From contig NC_092806.1 of NCBI RefSeq assembly GCF_040954645.1, positions 130,719,151-130,783,150 on the forward strand: a stretch of DNA of 64,000 nt, read 5' to 3'. This stretch comes from Diabrotica undecimpunctata. Taxonomy: Eukaryota; Arthropoda; Insecta; Coleoptera; Chrysomelidae. Within the stretch, counting starts at the first letter, position 1. Every line of letters begins with the position of its first letter. This document shows, piece after piece, positions 24,401 through 39,414 of this stretch. Made by a program: the position numbers and the translations under genes. The notes below the pieces were generated by a model. It was not told the origin of the DNA and did not search any database. It was given only the letters and a program-made list of their open reading frames with translations.

Positions 24401-27400
24401 CATAGAACAAAGTGGACCAGACGTAGCACTTCAATACTCTTAGACGTGTGGTCAACGACAGACTTCTACTGCATAATACAGAACGCCAGTTAATAAAGTT
24501 TTTCCGTGCGAGTTCTATTCTGGTCGAAATTTCCTCGTCACTTTCAACCCTGCAGTCAATCCAGCTACCCAGATATCTAAAGTGTTCCACCCTTTCCAGG
24601 ATTTTGTTATCTGATCTAAGTACTGAGTCTTCAATATTAATTTTTCCGACCACCATCCATTTTGTTTTTTTTGCGTTGATTGTTAAGCCCTTTTCAGTGC
24701 ATTCGTTGTTTACAGCATTCAACAGGGTTTGAAGATCTTCTAGACTTTCTGCCATTATTGCGGTGTCATCGGCGTATCTGATGTTGTTAATAATTTCACC
24801 ACCGAGCTTAACACCTTCGCGGCGATTATTTAACGCTATTTAAAAAACTGGTTCAGTGTAGGCATTAAACAACATCGGTGACATAACACATCCCTGTCTG
24901 ACACCACGCTTAATAGAAACTTTAGCTGAAACCTCTTGGTCCACCTTAACACAAGCGGTCTGATTGTAGTAAAGATTTTTAAGGAATCTAATGTTATACG
25001 TGTCCAGACGAACTGAGTCTAAGCATTGAAATAATAATGTTTGTGATACTCTATCAAAGACTTTTTCGAAATCTATAAAATATACGTAAATATTTTTCCT
25101 AAACTCAATGCTCTTTTGTAAGAGTATTCGCATGCAAAAAAGAGCTTCTCGAGTACCCATACCGTTTCGGAAACCAAACTGCTCATCATCAGTTATCCCC
25201 TCACAAAGTTTATATATGCGACAATGCAATATTTTCATAAAAATTTTGAGCGTGTGACTCATTAAACTGATAAGTCGATAGTCGCTACACTGTCTGGCAT
25301 TCTTTTTCTTGGGAATAGTTATAAATATCGATTCTAACCAGTTGTCTGGTAATTTGCCGCTGCTGTATATCTTATTAAAGAAGGATGTGATAATCGCAAC
25401 ACTCTCATTATCTAATAGTTTTAACAATTCTGCAGATATTTCGTCAGGACCAGAAGCTTTCCTTCGTTTCGCTTGGTCGATAGCCTTCTGAACTTCTGAG
25501 ATTAGAATCGGTGGGCCTGTATCTCGGTTAGATGTTATTTCTTGGTAGATTCTTTGGTCATAGTTAAATAATTCTATTATGTAATTTTCCCACTCGGTAC
25601 AGCGCTCTTTTTTATCACTTAAAATTCTACCACCAGAGTCTTGTTTTGCCCATAAGTTCTGCTTTTGCCTGTTAATTCTTTTAGTTTTTTATGCAAATGG
25701 AAGCTGTCGTATTGTTGCTCCAGTTTCTCAATTTCTAAACAGGATTCTTGTAGCCATCGGTCTTTTGCTACTTTAATTCTTTTTCGGATTTCTTTATGTA
25801 TTTCATTGTATTTTTCTCTGTTTATGGATTTATACTGCCTTCGAACGTCCATTAGATCTAAGATGTCTTGTGTCATCCAGTCATTTTTAACTGTTGGTCG
25901 TCTTAGAAGATTTTCTCGAGATGCAGTGGTTATTGTCGTTTTCATTTGTTCCCAGCAATCATCTATGTTGTTGGTATCTTCTAGTCTAATTTCGTGGAAC
26001 TTGTCGTTAATTTCTTGAGAAACCTTATTTAGAGTGCATGGGTCTTGGAGTGTATCTAGTGATATTTTGGAGGTTTTCTGATTTTTACAGATTCTCTTTA
26101 GCTTAACTGTGATTGTAGAGCACAGTAGAGTATGGTCTGACCGAATATCGGCACCCGGGTAAGTCTTGACCGATTTTATTCAGTTTTTAAATCGTTCATT
26201 AACTGTTATATAATCAATTTGATTTCTTACAATATTGTCTCCTCGATCGCTTGGAGACTTCCAAGTATATAGTCTACGTTTTGGTAGACAAAACCATGTA
26301 TTCATAATTACAAATTTTTCCTCTTGGCAGAACTGCACCAACCGTTCTCCTCTTTCATTGCGTTGTCCTAGACTTAGCTCATATAAAATTGAATTATCCA
26401 TCCGGTGATCGGTCCACAGAATTCGTAACATTCTTCTCCAACAGAACATTTCAGTTTCGTCTAACTTTCTTCTTTTAGCTTGTCGTAGGGTCCAATATTC
26501 ACATCCGTTTGTCCGTATTGTGAATATTAAGCAGTTGATCAACCTCATTTTTAGAGATCGTGAAATTTGAGTGTTCTTCCATATTTTGGCCATCTTTTCT
26601 ACGGCAACTTTGCTAGATCACATCTGCGTTTTATTTCTTTCTGTAGTGATGCTGACTTCACAACCTCAAGCTGGTATCCATCATTATCTTTGTCATTGAT
26701 ATGTTTAACTGCAGGTCAAATATATGACTTTCATTTTCAAATTCAAATTAACTATCTGCAAAACGTAGGTTGTTGTTCATAATAACACGTGTGTGGTAAT
26801 TATGACGTTTCTAAATAATGTAAGTTGATACTTCTTATTGCGCATCACATGCCCTAAGTATGTCATCTTTCTGATTTTCACGATACGCATAATTTCCAGA
26901 TCTTTATTCATACGTTGGATCACGGTGTTGTTTGTAACATGATGGATATAGGAAATTCTGAGCATGCATCGGTAGCACCACATTTTGAAGGCTTCTAATC
27001 GTTTGGATGTTGCCTCCGTCAAGGTCCAGGCTTCGAGTCTATATAAAAGGGTAGAAAATACATAGCATCTCAAGACTCGTGTTCTTATATTAATGTTCAG
27101 GTGCATATTATATAAAATCTTCCTGAGGCGATTGAAGACAGCTCTCGCCTTTTCTATACATCTTATTTCCTGTGAGTGGTCCCATTCCTTATTAGGCTGC
27201 ATCCAGGATATGTAATTTTGTCGATTATTTTCAAGGGTTCATTATTAGCTGTGAATTGATGCTGTATTACGTCGTTTTTACTTACTACAGGAATTTTGGT
27301 ATTCTTACAGTGTAATTTCATGCCGTATCTGTCACAGGCTTCCACTAGACGGTCTATTAATGGTTGCAGATCCTCCGCATTATAAGCAATCAAAACCGTA

Positions 27401-28890
27401 TCGTCCGCATATCTTAAATTGTTTATGATTTTACCATTGATTTTTATACCTTCTCTTAAACCATCAATAACTTTCCTGAACAGCATTTATGAGTAAGTAT
27501 TGAACAATGCATCCCTGACGTACTCCCCCTTTTATCGTGAATTATTGTGAGGTTTCGTTGTCTACTCGTACAGTTGCCCTTTGCTGTAAGTATAAATTTT
27601 TAATTAGAAATATTTTTTGATGTTGCACCTTGTCAAATGCTTTTTCAAAGTCTATAAAGCATGCGTAGACTTCGCAATTTACGTCTCGAGCTCTTTGTAT
27701 CAATACTTGCATGGAAAATTGGGCCTCTCGCGTTCAGCTTCTAAACCCAAACTGAACACTGCTTATGTTTTCTATATATGCGAGAGTGAATAACAGAAAG
27801 AAGGATTTTGAGTGCATGGCTCATTAAGCTTATAATTCTGTGATCAGAGCATCTGGTGGCATTTGCCTTTTTGGGTATGAAGCTGGAAACTAGCCAATCT
27901 GTAGGAAATTCTGCAGTTTCATAGGTTTTGTTCAGTAGACTCGTTAGGAGTTTGAATTGGTTGTTTTTCAGCTTGTATGTTATCAGGTCCAGGTGCTTTG
28001 TTGGTTTTTAGTCTTTTTATTGCATATGTTACTTCACTGAGCGTTATTTCTGGTACTGAACATCCAGAAACACTGACTTCTCTTCCTTCAATAATTTTTC
28101 CATGTATTGCCTACATCTCTCAAGTATTCTCTCATTTTCGTAGAACAGATTGTTGTGCTCGTCTAGTATTAAGTTATGACTTCGTGATCCGTTTCCTCCC
28201 GTTAAGTTTTTGATCTTTTTATGTAGGTTAAAAGTGTCATGCTTCTGTTCTAGGTACTCTATTTCTATGCATTGATCTTATAGCCATGATTCTTTTGCTG
28301 CTTTAATCTTTTTCTTAATGATTTTATTTATTTCTTTGTACCTTTCCTCATTCTTATTTCTGTGTTTTCTTCGTTCTTCCATTAGCTCCAATATTTCTTG
28401 TCTCATCCATGGCTGTTTCTTTATATTGTTTTCTGGTTTAAGTTTATTATCTACCACTGAATTACAGATATTTTTGATTTTATTCTACATATCATCCACA
28501 CGTTTTCTTGATTAATATCTGAGATTACCATGCTGTTTATTTTGTTGTTGATCTCCTCTTTGACTTCTTCTCTTGTGGTTTAACATGCGACATAGCAAAT
28601 AAAAGGGGAGGATATAACGAATATATTTAGATAGAAAAAACAAACAAAGAGACTATTAAAAGGGCAATACACATCGTCTTCGTTATTAATGAACGTATAG
28701 CGACATACGACATATCACATAACACTATGGATGATAATAGACATATTTTCTTTATAGGTAAATAAAGCATAAGGTAAATACAAGGTAAATTTGCTTTATT
28801 CACCTGAAAATGTCTCTGACTGATTACAAAATGAACAACTAGCCTAATAAATAAACAACTAGTACATATAATTTATATAGCGTGCCACCA

Positions 28891-28968
<78 letters not shown>

Positions 28969-31900
28969 AGATGATTGGTGTTTAAAGAAAATAATTTATA
29001 AATTATATACTAGATACTATTAGATATAAAAAGTATTTGGTTATTTTAAGAAGTTATATACTAGAGAATTTAATAAAAATTATTTATGTGAGGGCATTTT
29101 TAAGAAATTAGCATGTAATAAGTGTAAAAAAAGTTTTATTTTAGTAATTATAATGTTGTAGATATATTTAAGTGAGCCATGTGACTAGGCAACCAAAAAT
29201 ACTCTTTAAAGTGACGTTTAGATAATAATTACGAATATAAAGTGGGGTTATAATAATATGTTGTTTAAAATGTGTAGTTTATTAAATTAGAGTGTTAGTT
29301 ACTGATTTAAGTGTATATTCTGATCTGAAAAGCCTAAATGTCAACAAAATTATCAATAGAAAATTAAAGAATTCTCCAGAATACAGAATTTGACCTTTGT
29401 TTACGAGAGAACATTCTCGAATAATGGTTATGTCTGTGGTTCGAACATATACTTTTTCCAGAACATCCATATAGAAGAAATAGAACAAAATTGAATAGGA
29501 TTTCTTACCAGATGGTTCTAGAAGATTGAAAAGGTATAAATACTCGGTGATTTGGATTCAAGAGGGCCAGTTTAGTATGAAAGTTAGTTAGAGTTCATTC
29601 AGTTAGTAAGAAGAATTCAGATCAGTTACAGTTTAGTCAGAATTAGGAAGAAAGTATAAAGTATGTAATAATCGGTGATTTAGTATTAAAATTTGATAAT
29701 ATTGGAAAGTATATTAGAAGAATATTGGTTGGATATTGGAAGAAATTAAAAATTATATTATGATTGGAGATTAGTATAAATCAACTTATGATAATTATAT
29801 GGTGATTGGATATTGGTATATTGAAAAGAAGAATAAATATAAATGCTGTTTGCTGGTTTGCTTGGTGGTTTATAAATGCTTAAGAAGAAATATATTTTAA
29901 ATTGGTGGAAGCTGATAATTGGAAAAAGTAATTTCACAAAAACAAGGATAACCGAAGCACGAAGACATTGAGTAGTGATTAGAATCTATATAGTGGAAAA
30001 CAGTTCATTTAGGCATTCAGTGACAGAAAGGTACAAAATTTTGTTAATATAATTTAGTTAGTGTCATAACAATTACAATTTTGAAGATAGTTTGTTTAAA
30101 TTTTACATTGTCTATAGAATTTAATTAGTTTCATAAGAATTTCAATTTAAAGATAGTTTATTTTAAATTTACATTGGCTAGGTTAGATATATATGTGTGT
30201 TTCATAGTAGATATAATAAAGATAATTTAAAAAAGTACTTACAAACTAATTCTTTGAGAACCGCGATAAAAACCCTATATATTATATTATTAAAAATTAT
30301 GTTTATATTGTAATTATGTATATTATATTATGTTTTGGATGGGTTGGAGTCATTAAAAGGGGCTATTGGCTAACTATTTTTTATCTCGAGCTTTCAATTG
30401 TGTTTACAATTATTTTGAAGAGCTGCTAAAAAATACAAAATATCTTACAAAGTGGAACTAGAAAAAAAATTATATTAACTCACCAAATAAAATTAGTTTT
30501 GTTAATAAATTTCTGCTAAACATATTTTAAAAAAACTATTCTAAAAATTTTCTTATCTAATAAATGTTTCTTAAATTTTGTAAAAAAAACATGATGTCAG
30601 GTCAGATGTGCACCAGATCATACTTTATATTTACTTGGATTATATGCAAAAAGTTTATTATTTTAAAAATTTAACGACTGTCTCTAGATGACAATTGATT
30701 GGATTTCCCGTCGCATGCGACGGGTAAAGTTACTTATAGTATTTTATATAAGCTGAAAACCCAAAAAAAATAGTTTCCAAATAGTTTTTTTTTTTGTTTC
30801 AGATATAAATATTCCAGAAAAATTCTTCTAGGATTAATATTTTGTTGTATAGGTGACGCTCTACTCGTATGGAATCAATATTTTGACTTAGGAATGTTTG
30901 CGTTTATGATAGGCCACCTCCAGTATATTATGGCTTTTGGATTTAAACCTCTACAAATTCCACTTGCTACAGTTTTGTATACATTAGGCACAATGGGTAA
31001 GTGTAATCGATATTGTATTTAACTTTAAATATTTTCTCTTTAAAAAAGGCCGTTGTTTAGCTATACATTATTAATAAAATTAAATAAACGGCTAAAAATT
31101 ATTATTATTATCCAGATTTAGCCATACCGCTCACACTCTTTCTAAGGCGAAAATTCACTCATCCCAGATACCTACGGTATCAAAAGGATTGAGCTCTGGT
31201 GGGACTCTTTCCGTGTTATCAAGCCCTAGGTGACTTGGTTTGCTGGAGTATATTCCAAAAATTTTCATACACATCTGGACGTCGCAAGGAGTACAGCTTT
31301 CTGCATGGCCTCATTAAGATGTTCATTTAGACCCAGCTGTTTGATGTTCGCTAGGAGGTTTTTGGGAATAACACCAGTAGTAGATAGAATAATAGGTACT
31401 GTCTGGGTACTTTCCATTCTTCATTGTCTCCTGATTTGTATTTCTAGATCTCTATACTTAGCGATCTTTTCATTGTATTTAACACGCAAATTATTGTTAG
31501 GTATCGCCACATCAATAAGTGTTTGCCTGGTAAGTTTATTAACTAGTATGAGATCCAGTCTATTATGTGCCACTGGTTGGTCTGTGAGCACAGTGCGGTC
31601 CCAGTATAGCTGGTAGTTGTCATTTTCAAGCATTCTGTCAGGTACATATTGATAATAAGGAAGATGGTCGGTTTGGAGAAGTTCCAGTTTGTCAGCTAGT
31701 TCTTGGTGGATAACCTTTCCTACTGAGTCACGGCGTTCTTTATAATCAGTTCCGACAAACGCCTGGCAGCCCCCGGTAAGATTTTGGATGGTTTCTTGGG
31801 CTTGGCATCCATATCGGCATTTGTCATTTTGGACTTGAGGATCTTTAACAATATATTTCAGGTAATTTTTAGTTGGAATAACCTGATCCTGAATGGCAAG

Positions 31901-34900
31901 TAGAAAGCCCTCAGTCTCGGGAAACATCTTTCCTGATGTCAACCAATAGTTCGACGCTGTATTGTCGACATATTCTTGGCTGATCTCATTATATATCTCA
32001 TTATTATTATATAACCAATGAGGGCAGAGGAACGAGCTCCTATTATGCCCAAAAAAACAAAGAAAAATATCCTTATAAAACGAATGCAAATTCAATAAGA
32101 ACACTTCTGTTTACATGGAGCTTTAACCCCCCGGGCTTCCCATAAAATCCCCTTCACAGGGGGGTAAAAACACAAAAAAACCATTTACCAAGAATCTGTA
32201 CGCCGTAGAAAAAAAATATTTCAAATAAAAATTGTAGCTGAGATTAATTTAAATAAAAATGTTTATTAGCACTTTTTACGTAGAATGAACCGTTCTCTCA
32301 GAAACAACACTTGAAGCGACCGGTGATTTTAAATGTGAGTTCCATATGCGAAATCAATGTTGAATACAATTTGTATCAACTAGGCATCAGAGTTTTTGAT
32401 CAGAGTTTCCTATCGACAAAAATCAAAATGCGTTTTAAAGGTGAAGAGTGCAGCTTTCGTATGAATTTTTGTATTTTGCCGCAAATGATGTCAGTTTCTA
32501 TAAAGCTGTTCAATAAATAAACTTTTTTTTTAAATAAATTTTTTACGATTCTCGCGAGATCAATAAAATTTATTACTTTCATTGACCGCTTGTAGTGAAA
32601 TTTTCATTATTGCAGATCAGTCTTCAAAACCTATAACATGAAAATTCAATTTTGATTTTTGGCAACCAATGTGAGGCATTTGAAGTATGACTAAAAACGC
32701 AGAAACAACTACAAACGATCGCACGTCATAGGAAATGCCTCCAAGAGGACGGTTTTGGGTGTAATTTATAGCATAAGTTATGTACTTTTGAAAAATGTAC
32801 TAGTGTAATTAAAAAAGGGCGTTTTAAACGCGATAGATCGTTTGCAATGTAAAAGTTTAAATTCAGCGTTTTTTTAAGCATATTTCAAATGCTTCACATT
32901 TGTTGTCAAAACTCAAAACTACAATTTCATGCTATACGTTATGAAGTTATTGTCGATAGGATCAAAAGATATTGAATTTTTACCGTATTTTTACCGTCGA
33001 GCTGGTACAAATTTTAATGAGAATTGATTTCGCGCACGTAACACATTCAAAATTACTGATCGCTTCAATCGTTGTTTCTGTGAGAACCATTCATTCTACA
33101 CAAAAAATACTAATAAATGTTTTTGTTCAAAATTATCTCAGCTACATTTTATATTTAATAGATTTTTTTTTTTTTTCGTTTTTCCCGCTATACGTGGGGG
33201 GTTTTAGGGAAAACCCGGGAGTAAAAGTGTTTACATCTTATTTAGCGTCCTAAAATTGATATTTTCGGCAAAATTGAGCTTGTTTGTATGACTTTTTGGG
33301 GTTCGGTGGCTTTTTCGACATAAATATTTCGCAACAAGTTTATATTTAGTCATCTCGTTAAGAGATTATAAAACATAAAGATTAGTGCAGCGGTTCTTAA
33401 CAGTACCTAGATAGAAAATACAACTGAAACAAAGTATATTCCATTATATACAATTATAGTATACCAAAAAAGTATACCAGCGATAAAATATGACACGATA
33501 CTAATACTAAATAGAAAGACGATTATATAATTCTTCCGGAAGCCATCTATTATACACCGGTCGTACTTCAGCTAATTGGTTTATTGTACATAGGATTGAT
33601 ACATACACCACAAATAACATTAAGTTCGTTGATTACATATTAAGTCCATTGAAATTTTACATTTTTTATGCCTTCGCGTGCATTTCTTAGAGGTACAATT
33701 TTATTTTTTTTTATGTGTTGGGAGGGTAAGTATAATCTTAAGTTCAAGTTTGTGGGACCACCCTTGTCCCCCGATCGCCATCTTAGAAAATAAGGGGAAG
33801 GGTTTTCGCTCTGACAATTTGTAATATCGTTAAATTCTCATTAAAATATAGAGACAATATCAAGTAAATCTAACTTGGATTAACAAAAAATAATACATAA
33901 ATTTTAAAATACCTATTTGAGTATTTAGACTATTTTGTTTGTTAACAATAAGTACACAACGGATGTCGGTACATCAAGGATAAAAAATATGAATTGGTAT
34001 CGGAAACCGCTGATAAAAACCACTGGGTGTTATTAATTTTGCAATACTACAACGAACAAACAAGTTGATATTACTTATTAATTTTACTAAAAAGTGTAAT
34101 TACCCAAAATTTATTTTGCCACATTCCTGACAATTCATATCGGATTCGTCATAATAATCATAAATAATTGTTTGTGTGTGCTATGCTTTTCTAGTTTTTT
34201 TTTTTTTACTAGACACAGAAGTGTACTTACATTAAAATCTGGTCAGTAAGACCAATTATCAATTTGTTTCTTACTAGTGAAATCTTAAAATTAGGTGTCT
34301 ACTCACTAGTATCTTTCCTATTATTTCTAATAACTAGCAATAAATTTAGCATGCATACTCGCACAACACTTTACTCTGCTTTTCACTCACTCATTATACC
34401 AGTTCAAAAGGCTTTGTTCTTTTGAGCCTTCTCTCTAGGTTCGTATTGTCGAGGAGCTGGATAGCTTCGACGTTTACATGATGGTGGAGTCGTTGTTCAT
34501 GGCTCCATGCAAATTTCTTGATTATCTGATTGACGTCTTCCATCTTGAGGTCCCGGTGAAGGTCGTTGTTCCTAACGTACCAAGGCGCATCTACGATGTT
34601 CCTCAGTACTTTATTCTGGAATATCTGGATTACTTTGATATTACTAGGCTTGGCACAGCCCCAGAGTTGGCAGCCATAGGTCCATACTGGTCTCAGTATT
34701 TGTTTATAGATTAGGAGTTTATTATTTATGGATAGAGAGGAATGTCTTCCCATTAACCAATACATTTTCTTGTAGCGGATGCCTAGTTCTTCTCTTTTCT
34801 TCTTCACGTGAGCTTTCCAGCGAAGTTTCGCATCAAGAGTGATCCCCAAGTACTTTGCTGATGTTGCAATAGGCACTTGGACATCATTTATTCTAATAGG

Positions 34901-37900
34901 AATATTATTAATTCTCTTATTGGTAAAATTTATATGGACTGATTTATTCTCATTCAGCTTAATTTTCCATTTTTTGGTCCATTCATGGATTTTATTTATT
35001 GAATTTTGTAGTTTTTCTGTATCTTCTTCGACGGTTTCACTTACCGCTAAGAGAGCAGTGTCATCTGCGAAGGTAGCTATGGTGTCGTCTTCTAGTTCAG
35101 GTATATCACACGTGTATATTAGATATAGGACTGGACCCAATACACTCCCTTGTGGAATACCTGCTTCAATATCCTTGAGATCAGTGTATGCATCTTCTTG
35201 TTTAACTCTAAAATGTCTGTTCGCTAGATATGATTGTAATATATTTGAATATTGTTTAGGCATGAATGATTTAAGTTTATGTATCAAACCCTTATGCTTT
35301 TCTAGTGACTATAATCATAATATATATAATCATAAATAATTACATATGCTTTTCTGGTGACAATAGTTTGTATAGCCAGAATGAAGATTATTGTGTCATA
35401 ATAAGAAAAGTTGACCCGTCGAAGTGTGAACTAGTTTTCAGTTAGATGATTTTTATGACATATTTTGTATGCTTTAGGAGATGTTTTAAGTCATGATATT
35501 TTTTTCCTAGAATGCTTACGGACTTTACTACACATATTTAAATTTGGGCACGTTCGTAACATTAGATATGGAAATTATGATAAATTTTTTTAAGTATCCA
35601 TGGTTCACACTTTCCCGTCAATTTGGGGTAAGTGTGACAATGGACTTTAGTTTACAACAGCGTGTGTTATTTTTGGGGCAAGTGTAAATAATTTAAAATT
35701 GCAAGAAAAAACGAATTTTTTAGTGTTTGAAAAATTTTAATTTATTTATTTTTAAGCAAGTTACAAACTTTTTAAGATTTAAAGGTTTAACCCGACAAAA
35801 TTTACGTCAAAAATAAAATGATCCCTTCTGTCTTTAACGGATTCTGGTAAAGTTTTTACGATATCGTCTTCAACTATTATATCTGTGTCTTCTATATCAG
35901 GCCAAAAAAAGGTATTACTACTCTTTTTATATCTTAAAAAGCAACTTTTCCATTCATTTTCAATCTTTTTATCAATTCTTTCAATAAAATGTTTAATATG
36001 TTTTTTAGATGTGTACTCCACAACAACCCAAATACTAAGCGCGATTTGGGTCTTTCCCAACTCTCCAACTGTTGTCACTTCCTTCTCAATTATTTGCTCG
36101 TTTTCTTCAAATATTTCAGGATCTAAATCATCTTCAGAGTCAGTATATTCTACCAAATCTTCTTCCGATTCTGAGCTACTAAAATTTTCTTCTCGTTTCT
36201 TAATTCTCTTCGGTTTTTGAATTTTTGCTTCTTTTTTCTTTTTGCGTTCTTCTTCTTTTGTTTGTTTTCCTATTTCTTTTGTGTTCTTCAATCTATTTTC
36301 TTCTATAAGTTTATTCAGAACTTCTTCGGAAGTAACGACTTCTGCCCCTGCAGCCCCTTTTTTTGAGACTTTGCTTATTTGTCTGTTTAACAGTGTTTAA
36401 TAGCAGCTCCTCAAAACTTATTTGTGAAGAACTACTACTTGGAATTGCATCAGAAATATTGGTTGTATGGTTTTCTACAATCTGGTCTTTATTTACCGAC
36501 TGATCAATATTGCCGACGGTAATAGCATCCATATTAGTATTTGCGGTTTCAGCTACAACTATTGTTTGGTCTTCTAAACTCTCTGGTTCTTTACATCTTT
36601 TTAGGCTTTCAGGGTGGTATTTTTCCTCTGGTATGACATAACGGTTAAATGGATACATACCAGCTTTTCTAAATCCGTATTTGATAATTTCTACGCTTAC
36701 GTTTTTCCATTTAGTGCTTATCGTCAGAGAAAACTCTTTTTTTAGAATTTTAAGACCAGTATTATGTCTCTGCCAGGTTACGAGTTGTTGGTCCCAAGCG
36801 TCTTTTAGAGACTTCTTCTTCTTAGTCGTTAACCTGATGCAGGTATCGTGATATCATGAAGCTATTAGCTAAATTTTCCAATGTTCCTCCACGTTTTTCT
36901 ATCTTCTGCCATTCTAGCACATTCTGACAATGGAGCGCCAATGGTAGCAACAATATGGTCCGTGTATCGTGTAGGAGATCTACCTCTATTTCTTTTGCCT
37001 TCTACTTTTCCCTGGATGGTAAGTTTTTCAAGACCATTTCTTCGAAGCACATGTCCAAAATAGCTTATTATTTGTTCTGATATTTGTGTTCTTAGTCTTT
37101 TCTTTATGTTTAGCTGGTCCAGTATGGATTCATTTGTTCTTCGGGCCACCCATGGTATTCTCAGCATTCGTCTCCAGCAGTACATCTCAAATACATCTAT
37201 GTTCTTTTTGTCTTTCTCAGTAAGGGTCCAGCATTCCGATGCATAAGTAAAAACTGGAAAAACTAGACTTCTTACTAGTCTCATTTTTGTATCGGTAGTT
37301 ATTTCATGGCTTTTCCAAATTTTTGTTAATTTTGCCATAGCGCTTTTTGCGATTGCTGACCGCCGCTTTATTTCTTCAGTACAGCCTCCTTTGTTCGGTA
37401 TTAATGAGCCCAGATACACAAATTTATCTACAACAGCGATATTGTTTATTATGACCAGATGATTTTGATTGTTGTTAGCTCTGTCAATTATCATGATTCT
37501 CGTTTTATCTATGTTTATTTTAAGGCCCATCGTATAGTTCTTGGGGCAAAGTAACGCAGTGGGGCCCCACTTCCTTCTGCGTGGTAGAAAATAGTTTTAT
37601 AGACTTAAATACGGTTAAATCCAAAGGCTGCAGAAGGTGGCTGGTATGAGGAGGAAGTTTGATGATTGTGATATCATTATGTCGTGTTAATTCAACTATT
37701 TCAATACTAATATGGGTACTATGACCGTCATATATCAACAGTACCGGCCTGTTTTCTCCTAATGCGGGAATAAACGCTTTTTTAAAATAATTAAAAAATA
37801 CGTCCTCTCCATCCATCCATTGGGACTGGCTGCATAAGCAGTTCCCGGAAATGATTTCTTGTTATCTGGTAGCCAGGAATCCCAAATATTTTTTCCCTTG

Positions 37901-39181
37901 AATACGATTAGTGGTGGGGCCTTCGTCCCTGATGCAGACACTGCTGAAAGAACCGTGGTGTTTTCTCTTCCTGGACCGAAAGTAGTTTGGAACTTGGTTT
38001 ACCTTTACCTCCCACGACTGTGGTTTTTTTGGGATCGTGAGAAATGGATGTTTCGACCATATTCCACACGAGTTGCGGCTTGTCCTCTAATTTTAGCTGA
38101 ACTAAAGTTTTTTTGAGAATATCAAAATATTCTTGGATGATGAAAGGATCTGTCATTTTTTTCTTGAGTACTCTACAGCTTAGGGTTTTTTATGCTAAGT
38201 TGGTGACGTCTTTTAAAACTCCCGAACCACTCATCCCCAGGAGTGTTATCTTTAAATGAAGTTTTTATGTCATTTTTGGTAACAAATTCGCAAACAATCT
38301 CTAGTAGTTCCAATCTGGATATTCCAAATCCCCGCCGTTCCATAGTTTTTAGTCCTTGGGTCAATCTAGTCTCATCTTGGAGTGGAATCGCTGGAGCCCT
38401 CCCTTGCGATTTGCTTTTAACTCCTCGAGCACCAGTCACATGGTAGAATAATGTTGTTTTAGGAATATTATACAATTTATGTGCCCGGTATATCGAACAC
38501 ATGATACTATAACAAACAAGATATGCTAGGAAAAATATATTCCAGTTCACTACATTTAGTTACAAATTCCAGTGTTGGTTTGAATAAACCACCCTCAGAA
38601 ACGTGGTTTACCCAAGTAAACGATTTATCGTTAGCGTCCGGAATATATCCAAGTATTTCTTTTTTTTTGTAACTGCAATGAAACCGGCTAAATTTTCCAA
38701 TCCATCCCATTCCAGGTCTTTTATATTCTAATTAATAAAATCTTGATGACTGTCATTTAAATCTTCAGGGTTAATTTCTGCATCACCACTAGAAAGGTTT
38801 AAGAGAAAAAGATCTCTTCAGTGACAATTTCATCATTAATTATATTATTAATAGTAATATTTCACTGTTTGTCAGGCAATCCCAATAGTTTTTCTTTTAA
38901 ACAATAGTCATAAATACATCAAAATTCGCATTATTGACCATTCAAGAACTTTAATAATGTTTTCTGTTATCTCCTAACGTGACCAATTTCCACGAATGCA
39001 TTTAACAATTTCAAATATGTTTATGGCTCATACTGTGAATGTTGATGAATCACATTGAAATCACGAGCTAAAACTGTTTTTTATGTTCGTAATAAAAAAC
39101 AACTATTTCAATAAATTCAAAATTAAATTAAAAAATTATCGATTACCTCATCATGCCCAGATGGATAATGTAACTATAGTA

Positions 39182-39241
<60 letters not shown>

Positions 39242-39341
39242 TAAAAAATCATAATTTAAAAATAAAATTAACATGATTCGGGATTTGTCTTCAAAGTCGG
39301 TTGTTTCCGAAAAAATGAATTTATTCCGTAATTTTGCCCCA

Positions 39342-39414
<73 letters not shown>

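Larger units (their letters stand above)
15962..26373 (-). mobile_element. LINE A, split by an LTR element
   Basis: This 5'-truncated LINE lies on the minus strand, in two pieces: 26373-24390 and 16325-15962. Its 5' end starts within the EEP endonuclease ([20 protein letters not shown] near 26370) and its 3' end is a GAAGAAGA-type tail at 15962-15970. It is flanked by the 9-bp duplication TTAGCTCAT (15953-15961 and 26374-26382), which places it as an insertion into LINE B. It was later split by the LTR retrotransposon at 16326-24389. Net length is about 2.35 kb. Confidence 0.88.

Noticed and set aside
26180..26593. 137-codon open frame that looks like one protein
   Set aside because: It reads through the LINE B to LINE A junction at 26374-26382. 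The two halves belong to different elements, so it is not a gene.
34478..35339. Long plus-strand frames opposite the Jockey RT
   Set aside because: They are antisense shadows of the intact minus-strand RT frame. Similar shadows occur opposite the other LINE and transposase frames.
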